Source: an uncultured Clostridia bacterium (GTDB lineage: Bacteria; Bacillota; Clostridia; Oscillospirales; Ruminococcaceae). From it: a DNA stretch of 53,104 bases. The stretch covers positions 1 through 53,104 of the forward strand of contig CANQWD010000017.1 in NCBI GenBank assembly GCA_947627465.1, written 5' to 3'. The position numbers were made by a program, and so were the translations under genes. The notes below the pieces were generated by a model. It was not told the DNA's origin and did not search any database. It worked only from the letters and a program-made list of their open reading frames with translations. Every line of letters begins with the position of its first letter. Position 1 is the stretch's first letter. This document shows positions 1 to 8,252 of this stretch, piece after piece.

Positions 1-76
1 GGCAAAAATGACGGAAAATTTGCAAGCAAGCGGGCGGCAAAGCCCGTAGGGCGGTCTTTGTGCGGTGTTGCCTTAA
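1..76 (+). repeat. Family-1 miniature inverted repeat, copy A (right end only)
   Basis: This is the right-hand part of a palindromic element cut by the window edge. It ends in TTGTGCGGTGTTGCCTTAA. It is nearly identical to the right end of copy C (15529-15710, opposite strand) and similar to copy B (231-411). No coding potential is seen. The terminal inverted repeat and lack of a transposase suggest a MITE-like element moved in trans. Confidence 0.8.
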
Positions 77-134
77 AAATGCTCTTATATCCCCGCAGTG
101 TTCATGATGTAATAAGGGTATTATGAAATTGACC

Positions 135-163
135 TTGAAATTCTCTTTTAAATATGTTATAAT
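135..163 (+). promoter_or_regulatory. Probable sigma-A promoter upstream of the response regulator
   Basis: TTGAAA (135-140), a 17-nt spacer and TATAAT (158-163). The first gene downstream is the response regulator at 444, with repeat copy B in between, so the repeat probably lies in its 5' leader. Confidence 0.6.
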
Positions 164-167
164 AAAG

Positions 168-196
168 GCAACAAACTTACAGCGAAAACGTTATAA
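168..196 (+). promoter_or_regulatory. Leader sequence shared with 50349-50375
   Basis: Just after the promoter lies GCAACAAACTTACAGCGA followed by AAACGTTAT. Almost the same string, with one A/G difference, occurs after another promoter at 50349-50375. Its function is unknown. It could be a 5'-UTR element or the remnant of a repeat. Confidence 0.4.
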
Positions 197-230
197 GTTG
201 ATTGAGCATATCATTGGTATTGAAAATATG

Positions 231-411
231 TTATAAGGCAACACCGCACAATTATTGCTGTCCGATTGCGCCGTCAGATTTTTCGTCAGATTGTACAAAG
301 TTGACGCAGACGGGCTGTCGCCCGTCAAGGAGACTTTGTGCAAGATGACGGAAAATATGCAAGCAAGCGGGCGGCAAAGGCGTTAGCCGGTAATTGTGCG
401 GTGTTGCCATA
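231..411 (+). repeat. Family-1 miniature inverted repeat, copy B
   Basis: A complete copy of about 180 bp. Terminal inverted repeats of 18 bp are perfect: GGCAACACCGCACAATTA on the left and its reverse complement on the right, ending near 408. The interior aligns with the reverse complement of copy C, including the shared blocks GTCCGATTGCG, TTTTTCGTCAGATTG and GCAAGCAAGCGGGCGGCAAA. It lies between a promoter and the response-regulator gene. Confidence 0.85.
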
Positions 412-443
412 ATAAGGCGGACTTTTTGCGGAGGAAAAGGAAA

Positions 444-1109
444 ATGTCGGACACAATATTGGTAGTAGACGATGATAAATACATAAGCGATATGCTGTTT
501 GATCTTTTGACGCGCGAGGGGTATAACGTTATCCGCGCGTTCAACGGAAAAACAGCGCTTCGCCTGATGACGGACAATCAACCCGATCTTGTGCTGCTCG
601 ATCTGATGATGCCCGAGCTTTCGGGAGAACAGGTACTTCCCGCAATTGAGGACGTTCCCGTTATCGTTATGAGCGCGAAATGCGATATCGACAGCAAGGT
701 AAATCTCCTGATGTCGGGAGCGGCGGATTATATAACAAAGCCTTTTTCCACCGAGGAGTTGTTGGCTCGTATAAAAGTGCGGCTTCGCGACGCGGGAAAG
801 CTCTCAGAAGGAACGCTTGAATGGCGGGGGCTGACGCTCGATATACCGACCCGCGAGGTGAAGTTCGCGGAACAAACCGCAAAACTTACCAAAACCGAGT
901 TCGCCATTTTAAAGATACTTATGCAGAACCCCAAGCAAGTCATCACAAAAGCGCAGATACTCGACAGAATAGCCAACGAAACGCCCGACTGCGTGGAAAG
1001 TTCGCTTAAAGTTCATATCAGCAACCTGCGCAAAAAGCTACGTGAGATCTCGGGAACGGATTTTATCGAAGCGGTTTGGGGAATTGGCTTTAAGATGAGC
1101 GAGAAATAA
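444..1109 (+). CDS. OmpR/PhoB-family response regulator
   Basis: A two-component transcription factor of about 221 residues. The receiver domain (about 1-115) has the acidic pocket Asp9/Asp10, phospho-acceptor Asp53 in LLDLMMP, the switch Ser in VMSAK and the conserved Lys in TKPF. The C-terminal winged-helix DNA-binding domain (about 130-221) has TKTEFAIL and VHISNLRKKL. ATG at 444 is chosen because GGAGGAAAAGG precedes it; the longer reading frame begins inside repeat copy B. No histidine kinase gene is adjacent in this window. The ABC transporter operon begins about 115 bases downstream, so the regulator may control it, as in peptide-antibiotic sensing modules. That link is inferred from position only. 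Confidence 0.9.
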   Translation: MSDTILVVDDDKYISDMLFDLLTREGYNVIRAFNGKTALRLMTDNQPDLVLLDLMMPELSGEQVLPAIEDVPVIVMSAKCDIDSKVNLLMSGAADYITKPFSTEELLARIKVRLRDAGKLSEGTLEWRGLTLDIPTREVKFAEQTAKLTKTEFAILKILMQNPKQVITKAQILDRIANETPDCVESSLKVHISNLRKKLREISGTDFIEAVWGIGFKMSEK

Positions 1110-1111
1110 AT

Positions 1112-1141
1112 TTCGCCCCGTGATAAGCGGGGCGAATATCT
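1112..1141 (+). terminator. Possible rho-independent terminator after the response regulator
   Basis: An 8-bp stem TTCGCCCC / GGGGCGAA (1112-1119 with 1129-1136) is followed by a weak T-rich stretch. It would separate the regulator transcript from the ABC operon. Confidence 0.6.
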
Positions 1142-1224
1142 TTACCAAATCTTAACTCTTTTCTTTACCGTTTTCTTAACCATTATGGTTTACAATATAC
1201 TTGCAAACGAAAGGAGAATATGTT

Positions 1225-2139
1225 ATGGAATATATTTTAACCACTAACGAATTAAAGAAAACATACGGCAGGTTTAATGCATTGAACGGACTTACGATGA
1301 ACGTTCCGAAAGGTTCTATTTATGGATTTGTCGGAAGAAACGGAGCGGGCAAGACTACGCTTATAAGACTTGTTTGCGGACTTCAATTCGCGACGAACGG
1401 CGAGTTTACGCTTTACGGCCAAAGTTCCAGCAGCGCGGATATCAACAAGGCGCGGCGCAGAATGGGCGCGGTCGTTGAAACGCCGTCCATCTATCTCGAT
1501 ATGACCGCCGAGGACAACTTAAAACAGCAGTACCGCGTAATAGGTATGCCGAGCTTTGACGGTATAAAAGAGCTTTTGGAGCTGGTCGGGCTTCCGAATA
1601 CCGGAAAGAAAAAGGCGAAGAACTTCTCTCTCGGTATGCGCCAGCGTTTGGGCATTGCCGTGGCTCTTTGCGGAAACCCCGACTTCCTACTCCTCGACGA
1701 GCCGATAAACGGTCTCGACCCGCAGGGAATCATCGAAGTACGCGAGTTGATTTTGAAACTCAACCGCGAAAAGAACATCACTGTGCTTATTTCCTCGCAT
1801 ATTTTGGACGAACTTTCAAAACTTGCCACGCACTACGGCTTTATTGATCAAGGCAAGCTGGTTAAGGAAATAAGCGCCGAGGACTTGGAAAAAGAATGCC
1901 GCAAGTGTGCGCGCGTTACCGTTTCCGACACGAAAAAGCTTGCACCCGTGCTTGACGCGGCGGGCTTGGAATACAAGATCATCGATGAAAAGAACGCGGA
2001 TATTTACGGAGGGATCAGCATTACGAAACTCACCGAAGCATTGAAATACGCCGAGTGTGAGCTGTTCTCCGTAAATGAGCACGACGAGAGCCTTGAAGCG
2101 TACTTTATCAATCTTGTCGGGGGTGCATCAAATGATTAA
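1225..2139 (+). CDS. ABC transporter ATP-binding protein (BcrA-like)
   Basis: An ATPase of about 304 residues. It shows a Walker A motif (GRNGAGKTT), a signature motif of the antibiotic-export type (FSLGMRQRLG), Walker B (FLLLDEP) and the switch His in SSHILDEL. The family energises ABC-2 type exporters, many of them for bacitracin, lantibiotic or other peptide resistance. The start ATG at 1225 follows AAAGGAGAAT. An earlier in-frame ATG lacks spacing to this site. The C-terminal ~90 residues form the usual accessory region. The stop overlaps the first permease gene, so it heads a five-gene operon with four permeases at 2132-5332. Substrate is unknown. Confidence 0.93.
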   Translation: MEYILTTNELKKTYGRFNALNGLTMNVPKGSIYGFVGRNGAGKTTLIRLVCGLQFATNGEFTLYGQSSSSADINKARRRMGAVVETPSIYLDMTAEDNLKQQYRVIGMPSFDGIKELLELVGLPNTGKKKAKNFSLGMRQRLGIAVALCGNPDFLLLDEPINGLDPQGIIEVRELILKLNREKNITVLISSHILDELSKLATHYGFIDQGKLVKEISAEDLEKECRKCARVTVSDTKKLAPVLDAAGLEYKIIDEKNADIYGGISITKLTEALKYAECELFSVNEHDESLEAYFINLVGGASND

Positions 2140-2956
2140 ATTATTAAGAGCCGATCTAACGCGTATGCGCAAATCGAAAAGCTTTTGGGTTTGCGTTATT
2201 CTTTCTTTTGCGTTATCGGTGCTGAACTCTCTGATTTTCGTGCCCGATATCCGCACCGCGGAAAATACCGCCAAAAATATTTTGGAAGGCACTTCCAACT
2301 CGCTTGTGCTGATAGCCGTTTTCATCGCGCTTTTCCTCGGCACGGACTACGCGCAAAACACTATCCGCAACAAAATGATCATAGGTTCTAACAGAACGTC
2401 GATTTACTTTTCAAACTTCTTAACCGTATCCTTCGGCGCGTTTATTATCTCGCTTGCGGGAGACATTCCCGAAGTCGCGGCGGCGTTTTTCGGCAAGTCT
2501 TTCGGAATGAAAGCGGAAGAATTCGCGTTCCAAATGTTTATAATAGTCTGCGCCACCATAGCGATGAGTGCGGTGTTTACTCTGCTCGGAATGCTTGTCA
2601 CGGCGAAATCCGCGAACACGGCTATCTCAATTGTGGCAACGTTTGTGCTGTCGCTCGGCGCGGCTATCATTATGGATCTTCTCGCACAGCCCGAATATAT
2701 GGAGGACTATGAAATCGATGATGACGGCGTTTTTGTGGAAACGGGAGAACTTGTATCAAACCCCGTGTATGTAAAGCCCGGTATAAAGCGCGATATTCTC
2801 ACGGCGGTAAACGACGTTCTTCCCACGGGGCAGATTATGCAGCTCGAAACGGGCAGCCCGCACAATAAAGAGCTTATGCCGCTGTATTCTCTTGGAGTGC
2901 TTGCCGTCTCCACTGCTGTGGGCGTTGTTGTGTTCCGCAGAAAGGATTTGAAATGA
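2132..2956 (+). CDS. ABC-2 type permease, paralogue 1 of 4
   Basis: A membrane protein of about 274 residues with roughly six hydrophobic segments. It begins MIKLLRADLTRM and ends VFRRKDLK, the same ending as the next two genes. A variable loop of about 50 residues with acidic stretches lies before the last segment. The start overlaps the ATPase stop, so translation is coupled. It is the most divergent of the first three paralogues at its N-terminus, but its last 60 residues closely match paralogue 2 (for example PHNKELMPLYS). It probably forms the transmembrane pathway with one or more of its paralogues. Confidence 0.85.
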   Translation: MIKLLRADLTRMRKSKSFWVCVILSFALSVLNSLIFVPDIRTAENTAKNILEGTSNSLVLIAVFIALFLGTDYAQNTIRNKMIIGSNRTSIYFSNFLTVSFGAFIISLAGDIPEVAAAFFGKSFGMKAEEFAFQMFIIVCATIAMSAVFTLLGMLVTAKSANTAISIVATFVLSLGAAIIMDLLAQPEYMEDYEIDDDGVFVETGELVSNPVYVKPGIKRDILTAVNDVLPTGQIMQLETGSPHNKELMPLYSLGVLAVSTAVGVVVFRRKDLK

Positions 2957-3777
2957 TAAAACTGCTGAGAGTCGATTTTGCGCGGCTTTGGAAAACAAAG
3001 GTGCTGTGGGTTTTAATGCTCGCGGCGTTTGCAATGGGCGTTTTCAATATCTTCTTTAACCTGCCCGACAATTGGGAGGAGCAAACCGCGCACACTCTTT
3101 TGCAGAATGGTATGCACTATATGATATTCGCGTCGGTTTTCGCTCCGCTGTTTTTAGGCACGGACTACTCCAATGGCACAATGCGAAACAAGCTGACGGT
3201 CGGCAGCAAGCGTATCGTTATTTACTTCTCGGAGTTTCTGACGGTAAGCACGGGCTGCTTACTTATCGCTCTTTGCGAGCTTGTTCCGATGATATTTGCG
3301 GCAATCTATTCCGGCAAAGATTTCGGAATGAAACAAGGCGAGTTCGCGTTTGGAATGTTCACGATATTCTGCGCGCTGGAGGCGGCGATCGGCTTACTTA
3401 CGCTATTGGGTATGCTTATTACGCCCAAATCAAGGAGCACGGCGATCTCAATAGCGAGTGCGCTTATGATGCTTAACGCCTGTCAAATATTGCTTAACTT
3501 CTTAAATCAACCGGAAAATCTTGACGTTATGACGTTCACCGAGAAATGTGAATTTGTATCGACGGGCGCGGCGGAACCAAACCCCGATTACATCAAGCCC
3601 GGAATAAAACGCGATATCATGGCAATAGCATCGGATATTCTTCCTATGGGTCAAGTTATGCAAATTCAGAGCGGAACTCCGCACAACAAGGAACTTATGC
3701 CGCTGTATTCTATCGGAATTTTGGCGGTCTCAACGGCGGCGGGCGTTATGGTGTTCCGCAGAAAGGATTTGAAATGA
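2953..3777 (+). CDS. ABC-2 type permease, paralogue 2 of 4
   Basis: A membrane protein of about 274 residues. It overlaps its neighbours at both ends through ATGA junctions. The first ~130 residues are almost the same as paralogue 3 (shared runs WEEQTAHTLLQNGMHYMIF and FASVFAPLFLGTDY), while the last ~60 resemble paralogue 1. This mosaic pattern indicates recent tandem duplication with gene conversion. The ending is VFRRKDLK. Confidence 0.85.
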   Translation: MIKLLRVDFARLWKTKVLWVLMLAAFAMGVFNIFFNLPDNWEEQTAHTLLQNGMHYMIFASVFAPLFLGTDYSNGTMRNKLTVGSKRIVIYFSEFLTVSTGCLLIALCELVPMIFAAIYSGKDFGMKQGEFAFGMFTIFCALEAAIGLLTLLGMLITPKSRSTAISIASALMMLNACQILLNFLNQPENLDVMTFTEKCEFVSTGAAEPNPDYIKPGIKRDIMAIASDILPMGQVMQIQSGTPHNKELMPLYSIGILAVSTAAGVMVFRRKDLK

Positions 3778-4571
3778 TAAAACTGCTGAGAGCGGATTTC
3801 TCGCGGCTTTGGAAAACAAAGGTGCTGTGGGCTTTAATGCTCGCGGCGTTTGCGATGGGCGTTGGCAATATCTTTTACCTGCCCGACAATTGGGAAGAGC
3901 AAACCGCGCACACTCTTTTGCAGAACGGTATGCACTATATGATATTTGCGTCGGTTTTCGCTCCGCTGTTTTTAGGAACGGACTATGTCTGCGGCGCAAT
4001 GCGCAGCAAACTGGCGGTCGGCAGCAAGCGTATCGATATTTACTTCTCGGAGTTTTTGACGGTAAGCGCGGGCAGCTTGCTTATTTCCATTTGCGAGATC
4101 GTTCCGATGATATTTAAGGTAAGCGTTTTCGGCAAGACTTTCGGAATGGAAGCGGGCGAGTTCGCGTTTGGAATGTTCACGATATTCTGCGCGTTGGAGG
4201 CGGCAATCGGCATTTTCACGCTTATCGGTATGCTTATCACCTCTAAGCCGATAAGCGTTGTGTTATCAATATTGATAGGTATAAGGTCAATATCGACGGG
4301 AGCGCTTATAATCAACGTTTTGGATATCCCCGAGTTTATCGAGGACAGCGACGACCCGAACGCCGAGCCTATCCGCAGCGACAATTACATTGACGGCGCA
4401 CTGCGCGACGTTCTTATTACCGCAAACGACATACTCCCCGGCGGACAGCTTGTGCAGCTTCAATCCGGGGAGACGCATAACGAAAAAGCGCTTCCGCTGT
4501 ATTCTCTCGGAATTTTGGCTGTTTCGACTGCGGCGGGAGTGGCGGTTTTCCGCAGAAAGGACTTGAAATGA
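3774..4571 (+). CDS. ABC-2 type permease, paralogue 3 of 4
   Basis: A membrane protein of about 265 residues, joined to both neighbours by 4-base overlaps. The N-terminal half is nearly identical to paralogue 2. The segment around residues 160-215 is different, with an acidic loop EDSDDPNAEP. It again ends VFRRKDLK. The near identity of the N-terminal halves extends to the DNA, as the gene starts share most of their first 100 bases. Confidence 0.85.
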   Translation: MIKLLRADFSRLWKTKVLWALMLAAFAMGVGNIFYLPDNWEEQTAHTLLQNGMHYMIFASVFAPLFLGTDYVCGAMRSKLAVGSKRIDIYFSEFLTVSAGSLLISICEIVPMIFKVSVFGKTFGMEAGEFAFGMFTIFCALEAAIGIFTLIGMLITSKPISVVLSILIGIRSISTGALIINVLDIPEFIEDSDDPNAEPIRSDNYIDGALRDVLITANDILPGGQLVQLQSGETHNEKALPLYSLGILAVSTAAGVAVFRRKDLK

Positions 4572-5332
4572 TTAAATTATTACGAGCTAATTTTGCAAGA
4601 ATGTTTAAATCGGCGGCTTTTTATATCTGCGCCGGCGGAGCTTTTCTGCTTGGATTGGGTTTGTCTGTAATTAACGGCTTGAGCGATCAAGCATGGCAAA
4701 TAGATTGGTGTCCTCTAATCATTAAAGCCATGAAAACCGCGCCGATTTTTATTTCGGTATTTGTTTCCATGTTTTTAGGAGTGGAATATTCTGACAGCAT
4801 TGTAAAAAATAAACTTATTATAGGCTTAGAACGTTCGGACATTTATGCGTCAAACTACATAGCGGCAGTCTGCGGCAGCGTGCTTATTACAATAGCGGAG
4901 GTTCTTCCTTCGTTGGTTTGGGGATTGCTCAGTTTTTCCCAAACAGGGTTTCCCGAAAAAGAGTTTTGGTCAGCTGCTTTGCTGTGCTTTTTCACGCTGA
5001 TAGCCTACAGCTCGCTGATTTCGTTTTTCAGTATGTTTTGCAATAAAAAAGCGATAACCGTTGCTGTTTCGGTTTTGGTTACTTTTATATGCTTTTTCTC
5101 GTCAAAGGCGATAAATAAAATCGTCACCGACGAAAGCGATTATTACAACGACGTAAAGCCGTGGCTTATAGGCATTGACAAGGTTCTGCCGTTCGGAACG
5201 ATTGAACGTGCCGCGGAAAACTATATGGATTATAAATACTTTTTCAAGTCCGAACCGTTTTACGCGTTCAGCACGATCGTAATATCCTCGGGTGTGGGAA
5301 TGTTGGTTTTCCGCAGAAGGGACTTGAAATGA
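4568..5332 (+). CDS. ABC-2 type permease, paralogue 4 of 4
   Basis: A membrane protein of about 254 residues with the same fold and the end VFRRRDLK. It is clearly the oldest or fastest-evolving copy; only the N-terminal MIKLLRANFARM, the FLGVEYSD loop and the C-terminal segment resemble the others. It is less GC-rich in its codon use than copies 1-3. It overlaps copy 3 by an ATGA junction and is the last gene of the operon. No strong terminator is visible after it. Confidence 0.83.
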   Translation: MIKLLRANFARMFKSAAFYICAGGAFLLGLGLSVINGLSDQAWQIDWCPLIIKAMKTAPIFISVFVSMFLGVEYSDSIVKNKLIIGLERSDIYASNYIAAVCGSVLITIAEVLPSLVWGLLSFSQTGFPEKEFWSAALLCFFTLIAYSSLISFFSMFCNKKAITVAVSVLVTFICFFSSKAINKIVTDESDYYNDVKPWLIGIDKVLPFGTIERAAENYMDYKYFFKSEPFYAFSTIVISSGVGMLVFRRRDLK

Positions 5333-5444
5333 CGAAATTATCTTCCCATTTGGAGAGCGAAAGCTTTTTGGCTATGTTGCTTACAGTCCGATTTTAGGCA
5401 GCGCCGCATTTGTGCAGTTTGTTTATAGACTTTTGCGGTCGTTT

Positions 5445-5577
5445 GTGTTATAATAAACTGTGGATAAAATATTATAACGCCAAAGGGGCTGACCGACGGA
5501 CAGAGCCTGATGTTAGGGTGCGGTCTTTAGGCGGCGCATCCTTATGTTTTGACCGTGAAGCAGGGGAGATACGGACT
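5445..5577 (+). ncRNA. Candidate structured leader (possible riboswitch) of the pnuC-like gene
   Basis: A TATAAT-like box at about 5447 is followed by a 120-nt leader with an 8-bp stem AGGGTGCG / CGCATCCT (one G-U pair) around 5514-5544. A GGCT...AGCC stem lies just upstream, and CGGTC/GACCG segments could pair across it. The leader ends in the ribosome binding site. PnuC-type vitamin transporters are often controlled by riboswitches (NAD+, TPP or FMN classes). I could not fit this leader to the TPP, FMN or NAD+-I consensus. The class is unknown. Confidence 0.4.
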
Positions 5578-6267
5578 ATGAAAAAATACTTTACAACGGG
5601 TGAAAAATTTTTGTGGGGCTGTTCTGTTCTATTGATATTATCGGCGTTTTTGATTTTCGACCGCGTAAATTATTTAAACCTTGCCGCCTCCCTTATCGGA
5701 GTTACCTCGCTTATTTTCGCCGCAAAAGCCAGCCCTGTCGGACAGGCGCTGATGATCGTGTTCAGTTTGCTTTACGGATTGATATCGTTTGGATTTTCCT
5801 ACTACGGCGAGATGATAACATATCTCGGAATGACATTGCCGATGTCGGTCTTTTCGCTTATCTCGTGGCTGAAAAACCCGTTTGACGGCAACAAGAGCGA
5901 GGTCAAAGTAAACAGAATCCACCGAAAAGAAACAGTGTTTATGTGCGTTCTCGCCGCTGTTGTTACCGTCGGGTTTTACTTTATTTTGAAAACGTTCGGT
6001 ACCGCAAATTTGGCGCTGAGCACGCTTTCGGTCACTACGAGCTTTGTCGCCGTGTATCTGACGTTCCGCAGAAGTCCGTTTTACGCGGCGGGTTATGCGG
6101 CTAACGATATCGTGTTGATAATTTTGTGGATATTGGCGGCGCGGGAAAATTCGGAGTATATTTCCGTAGCGTGCTGCTTTGCGGCGTTTTTGGTGAATGA
6201 TCTGTACGGTTTTATGAATTGGCGTAAAATAGAAGAACGTCAAAATGCGAAAATAAACGAGGAATAA
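5578..6267 (+). CDS. PnuC-family vitamin/nicotinamide riboside transporter
   Basis: A membrane protein of about 229 residues with about seven hydrophobic helices. It carries PnuC-type landmarks: the SWLKNP loop after the third or fourth helix and the C-terminal FMNWRKIEERQ. The family imports uncharged vitamins by facilitated diffusion followed by metabolic trapping: nicotinamide riboside for PnuC, thiamine for PnuT, riboflavin for PnuX. Sequence alone does not tell me which. ATG at 5578 is chosen because GGGGAGA precedes it; the longer frame runs through the structured leader. It is monocistronic and ends at a shared hairpin with the convergent ThrH-like gene. Confidence 0.82.
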   Translation: MKKYFTTGEKFLWGCSVLLILSAFLIFDRVNYLNLAASLIGVTSLIFAAKASPVGQALMIVFSLLYGLISFGFSYYGEMITYLGMTLPMSVFSLISWLKNPFDGNKSEVKVNRIHRKETVFMCVLAAVVTVGFYFILKTFGTANLALSTLSVTTSFVAVYLTFRRSPFYAAGYAANDIVLIILWILAARENSEYISVACCFAAFLVNDLYGFMNWRKIEERQNAKINEE

Positions 6268-6271
6268 AAAA

Positions 6272-6307
6272 GCGGCGCAAAGCAAATTGCTAAGCGCCGC
6301 GATTTTT
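6272..6307. terminator. Bidirectional terminator between pnuC-like and thrH-like genes
   Basis: Stem GCGGCGC / GCGCCGC (6272-6278 with 6294-6300), extended through the loop by AGCAA/TTGCT, with A-tract before and T-tract after. It fits termination from both converging genes. Confidence 0.8.
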
Positions 6308-6336
6308 TCACGTTCTTTGTGCGGTATCGACAACGT

Positions 6337-6942
6337 TTACTTGTCAAGACATTCCTTAAGGTATCGTAAAAGCTCGTCGTACTCGGTGAAAGCGGGATAC
6401 TGCGGATAGTCGGACTTGATCTGATCGGTGGTGCGGAACAAAAATCCGAATTTAGACGCTTGTATCATACCCAGATCGTTGAACGAATCGCCGCCCGCGA
6501 TCGTTTCAAAGCCGATAGACTGCAAAGCCTTGACGGTCGTCAGCTTTGACTTTTCACAGCGCATTTTGTAGCCCGTGATCTCGCCGCTCGGGGCAACGTC
6601 CAGCGAGTTGCAGAAAATCGTCGGCAGACCGAGTTTTTTCATCAAGGGTCCCGCGAACTGCGCGAACGTATCGCTGATTATGATGACCTGCGACAATGAG
6701 CGCAGCTTGTCCAAAAATTCTTTTGCTCCAGGCATTGGGTCGATCTTCTCAATGGTCGCCTGAATTTCTTTAAGCCCCAGACCGTGTTCTTTAAGTATTC
6801 CCAAACGCCATTTCATCAGCTTGTCGTAGTCCGGCTCGTCGCGCGTGGTGCGGCAAAGCTCGGGGATACCGCTCTCTTTCGAGAAAGCTATCCATATTTC
6901 GGGCACCAAAACGCCCTCTAAGTCCAAGCAAGTAATATACAT
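6337..6942 (-). CDS. thrH: ThrH-like phosphoserine phosphatase / homoserine phosphotransferase
   Basis: A HAD-superfamily enzyme of about 201 residues. Motif I is CLDLEGVLVPE (nucleophile Asp and second acid Glu rather than the usual Asp), motif II is VIIISDTF, motif III is a Lys in MRCEKSK, and motif IV is GDSFNDLGM. The DxEG form of motif I and the length match the ThrH family, which dephosphorylates phosphoserine and can move phosphate to homoserine. The start at 6942 has AAAGGAGAAACG upstream; the longer frame lacks a site. A promoter lies at 7030-7058. Confidence 0.88.
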   Translation of the reverse strand: MYITCLDLEGVLVPEIWIAFSKESGIPELCRTTRDEPDYDKLMKWRLGILKEHGLGLKEIQATIEKIDPMPGAKEFLDKLRSLSQVIIISDTFAQFAGPLMKKLGLPTIFCNSLDVAPSGEITGYKMRCEKSKLTTVKALQSIGFETIAGGDSFNDLGMIQASKFGFLFRTTDQIKSDYPQYPAFTEYDELLRYLKECLDK

Positions 6943-7029
6943 AACCGTTTCTCCTTTGATTTTGTTTATTTTTCGTACAGCTCTTTCGTGTAAATTCACA
7001 ATGTTTTGCTGAACATAAAATACAGTATA

Positions 7030-7058
7030 ATTTTACCACATTTCTCCGCGTTTGTCAA
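7030..7058 (-). promoter_or_regulatory. Promoter of the thrH-like gene
   Basis: On the minus strand: TTGACA, a 17-nt spacer ending TGTGG, then TAAAAT. It lies about 90 bases before the start codon. Confidence 0.75.
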
Positions 7059-7135
7059 TCTGTTTTTCTAAACCGCATTGTTCCTTAAAACAGTTATTGT
7101 ATATTATTCACAGATAGAATTGTGCAATTTTACTG

Positions 7136-7164
7136 TTGACATTGACATCTTTTTACTGTAAAAT
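7136..7164 (+). promoter_or_regulatory. Promoter of the secreted FN3 protein gene
   Basis: TTGACA (7136-7141), a 17-nt spacer and TAAAAT (7159-7164), about 55 bases before the start codon. Confidence 0.7.
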
Positions 7165-7219
7165 TAAAATAGCATATATTTTTTCACCGACACTTTAAAT
7201 TGCACATTGGAGGTACATT

Positions 7220-8185
7220 ATGAAATTTAAACGTATTTTGACCGCGGCAATGGCAGCTGTTATCTCACTTTCGTCACTTGCGGTTACAGCGAACGCTCAA
7301 GCCGCAGCGAACAACACCGCCGCTGTCGACGTCAGCGTTAAGAATGCTGCAAAGCTCGCTCAGCCCAAGGCTATGGCAACAAAGACCGCAAATTCCATTA
7401 CGGTAAAGTGGAATAAAATAAGCGGCGCGGAGGAGTACAAACTCGGATATTCCACCGACAACAAGAAGTGGAGCTTTAAAACAACAAAGAAAACCACGCT
7501 TACGGTAAGCGGACTTAAATCGGGAACGGTATACTATTACCGCGTCGGCGCGATGATAAACGGCAAAGTCAGAAGCGATTGGAGCACAACGAAAACCGTA
7601 AAGACTATTGTCAAAGTGCCTGCCGCTCCGAAGAATATCAAGGCAACTTCAACGAGCAGTTCTTTCAAGATAACTTGGAGCAAAGTAAGCGGCGCGGATA
7701 AATACAAGGTTCGCTATTCGACGGACAACAAGCACTGGACGTACAAGACCGTCAAGGAATCCTGCACGGTGACGGGGCTTAAGGCAAACAAGAAATATTA
7801 CTACAGCGTTTGCTGTGTAAAGAGCGGCAAGGACGGTGCTTGGAGCAAGACTGCATCGGTGACCACTAAGCAGAATATCGTTTGCTATAAAGGCACGAAC
7901 ATTCCGGATCTGGGCAAATTTGCTAACGCAAAGGTCGTTGAGAAAGAATCTGCCGACGGGCTTTACGGATATCTTTACAACGCGTCGGACGTTACCAAGA
8001 CCGAAATGAACAACTATAAGAAAGAGCTTGTCAAAAAGGGCTTTGTAAAAGGACAGGACTTAGACGAGGACGGAGTGGAAGCCTCAATATATGTTTCCAA
8101 CAAATACTATGTTGGCGTTGGATATGAGGTTTACAATGGTAAAAAGTATGCTGTTATAGTGTTTATGGATCTGGCAAAAATATAA
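7220..8185 (+). CDS. Secreted protein with two fibronectin type III domains
   Basis: A protein of 321 residues. A Sec signal peptide covers about residues 1-27 (KFKR, hydrophobic core, cut after ANA). Two FN3 domains follow (about 45-130 and 135-217), each with the TVKWNKISGAEEYKLGYS-type strand pattern and a TTKK/TVKE tail. A unique C-terminal domain of about 100 residues (NIVCYKGTNIPDLGKFANA onward) is unrecognised. GGAGG lies eight bases before the ATG. The FN3 modules resemble those in the proteins at 43094 and 48430, suggesting a shared extracellular role. No sortase motif or lipobox is visible, so it is probably released or held non-covalently. Confidence 0.85.
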   Translation: MKFKRILTAAMAAVISLSSLAVTANAQAAANNTAAVDVSVKNAAKLAQPKAMATKTANSITVKWNKISGAEEYKLGYSTDNKKWSFKTTKKTTLTVSGLKSGTVYYYRVGAMINGKVRSDWSTTKTVKTIVKVPAAPKNIKATSTSSSFKITWSKVSGADKYKVRYSTDNKHWTYKTVKESCTVTGLKANKKYYYSVCCVKSGKDGAWSKTASVTTKQNIVCYKGTNIPDLGKFANAKVVEKESADGLYGYLYNASDVTKTEMNNYKKELVKKGFVKGQDLDEDGVEASIYVSNKYYVGVGYEVYNGKKYAVIVFMDLAKI

Positions 8186-8197
8186 TAATAAATTTTT

Positions 8198-8226
8198 AGC
8201 GGCGGAGTTTTCCGCCGCTTTTTTGT
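8198..8226 (+). terminator. Rho-independent terminator of the FN3 protein gene
   Basis: Perfect 8-bp stem AGCGGCGG / CCGCCGCT with a six-base loop, followed by TTTTTTG. Confidence 0.9.
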
Positions 8227-8252
8227 TTTGCTGTTTTTCGGCGCAAATCTTG

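Noticed and set aside
5445-5577. TPP riboswitch upstream of the pnuC-like gene
   Set aside because: The CUGAGA core and the conserved 3' part of the TPP aptamer are not present, so only an unassigned leader is reported.
6310-6330. Another family-1 repeat end (TTTGTGCGGTATCGACAAC)
   Set aside because: Only the first ten bases match the terminus and the rest diverges; there is no partner end.
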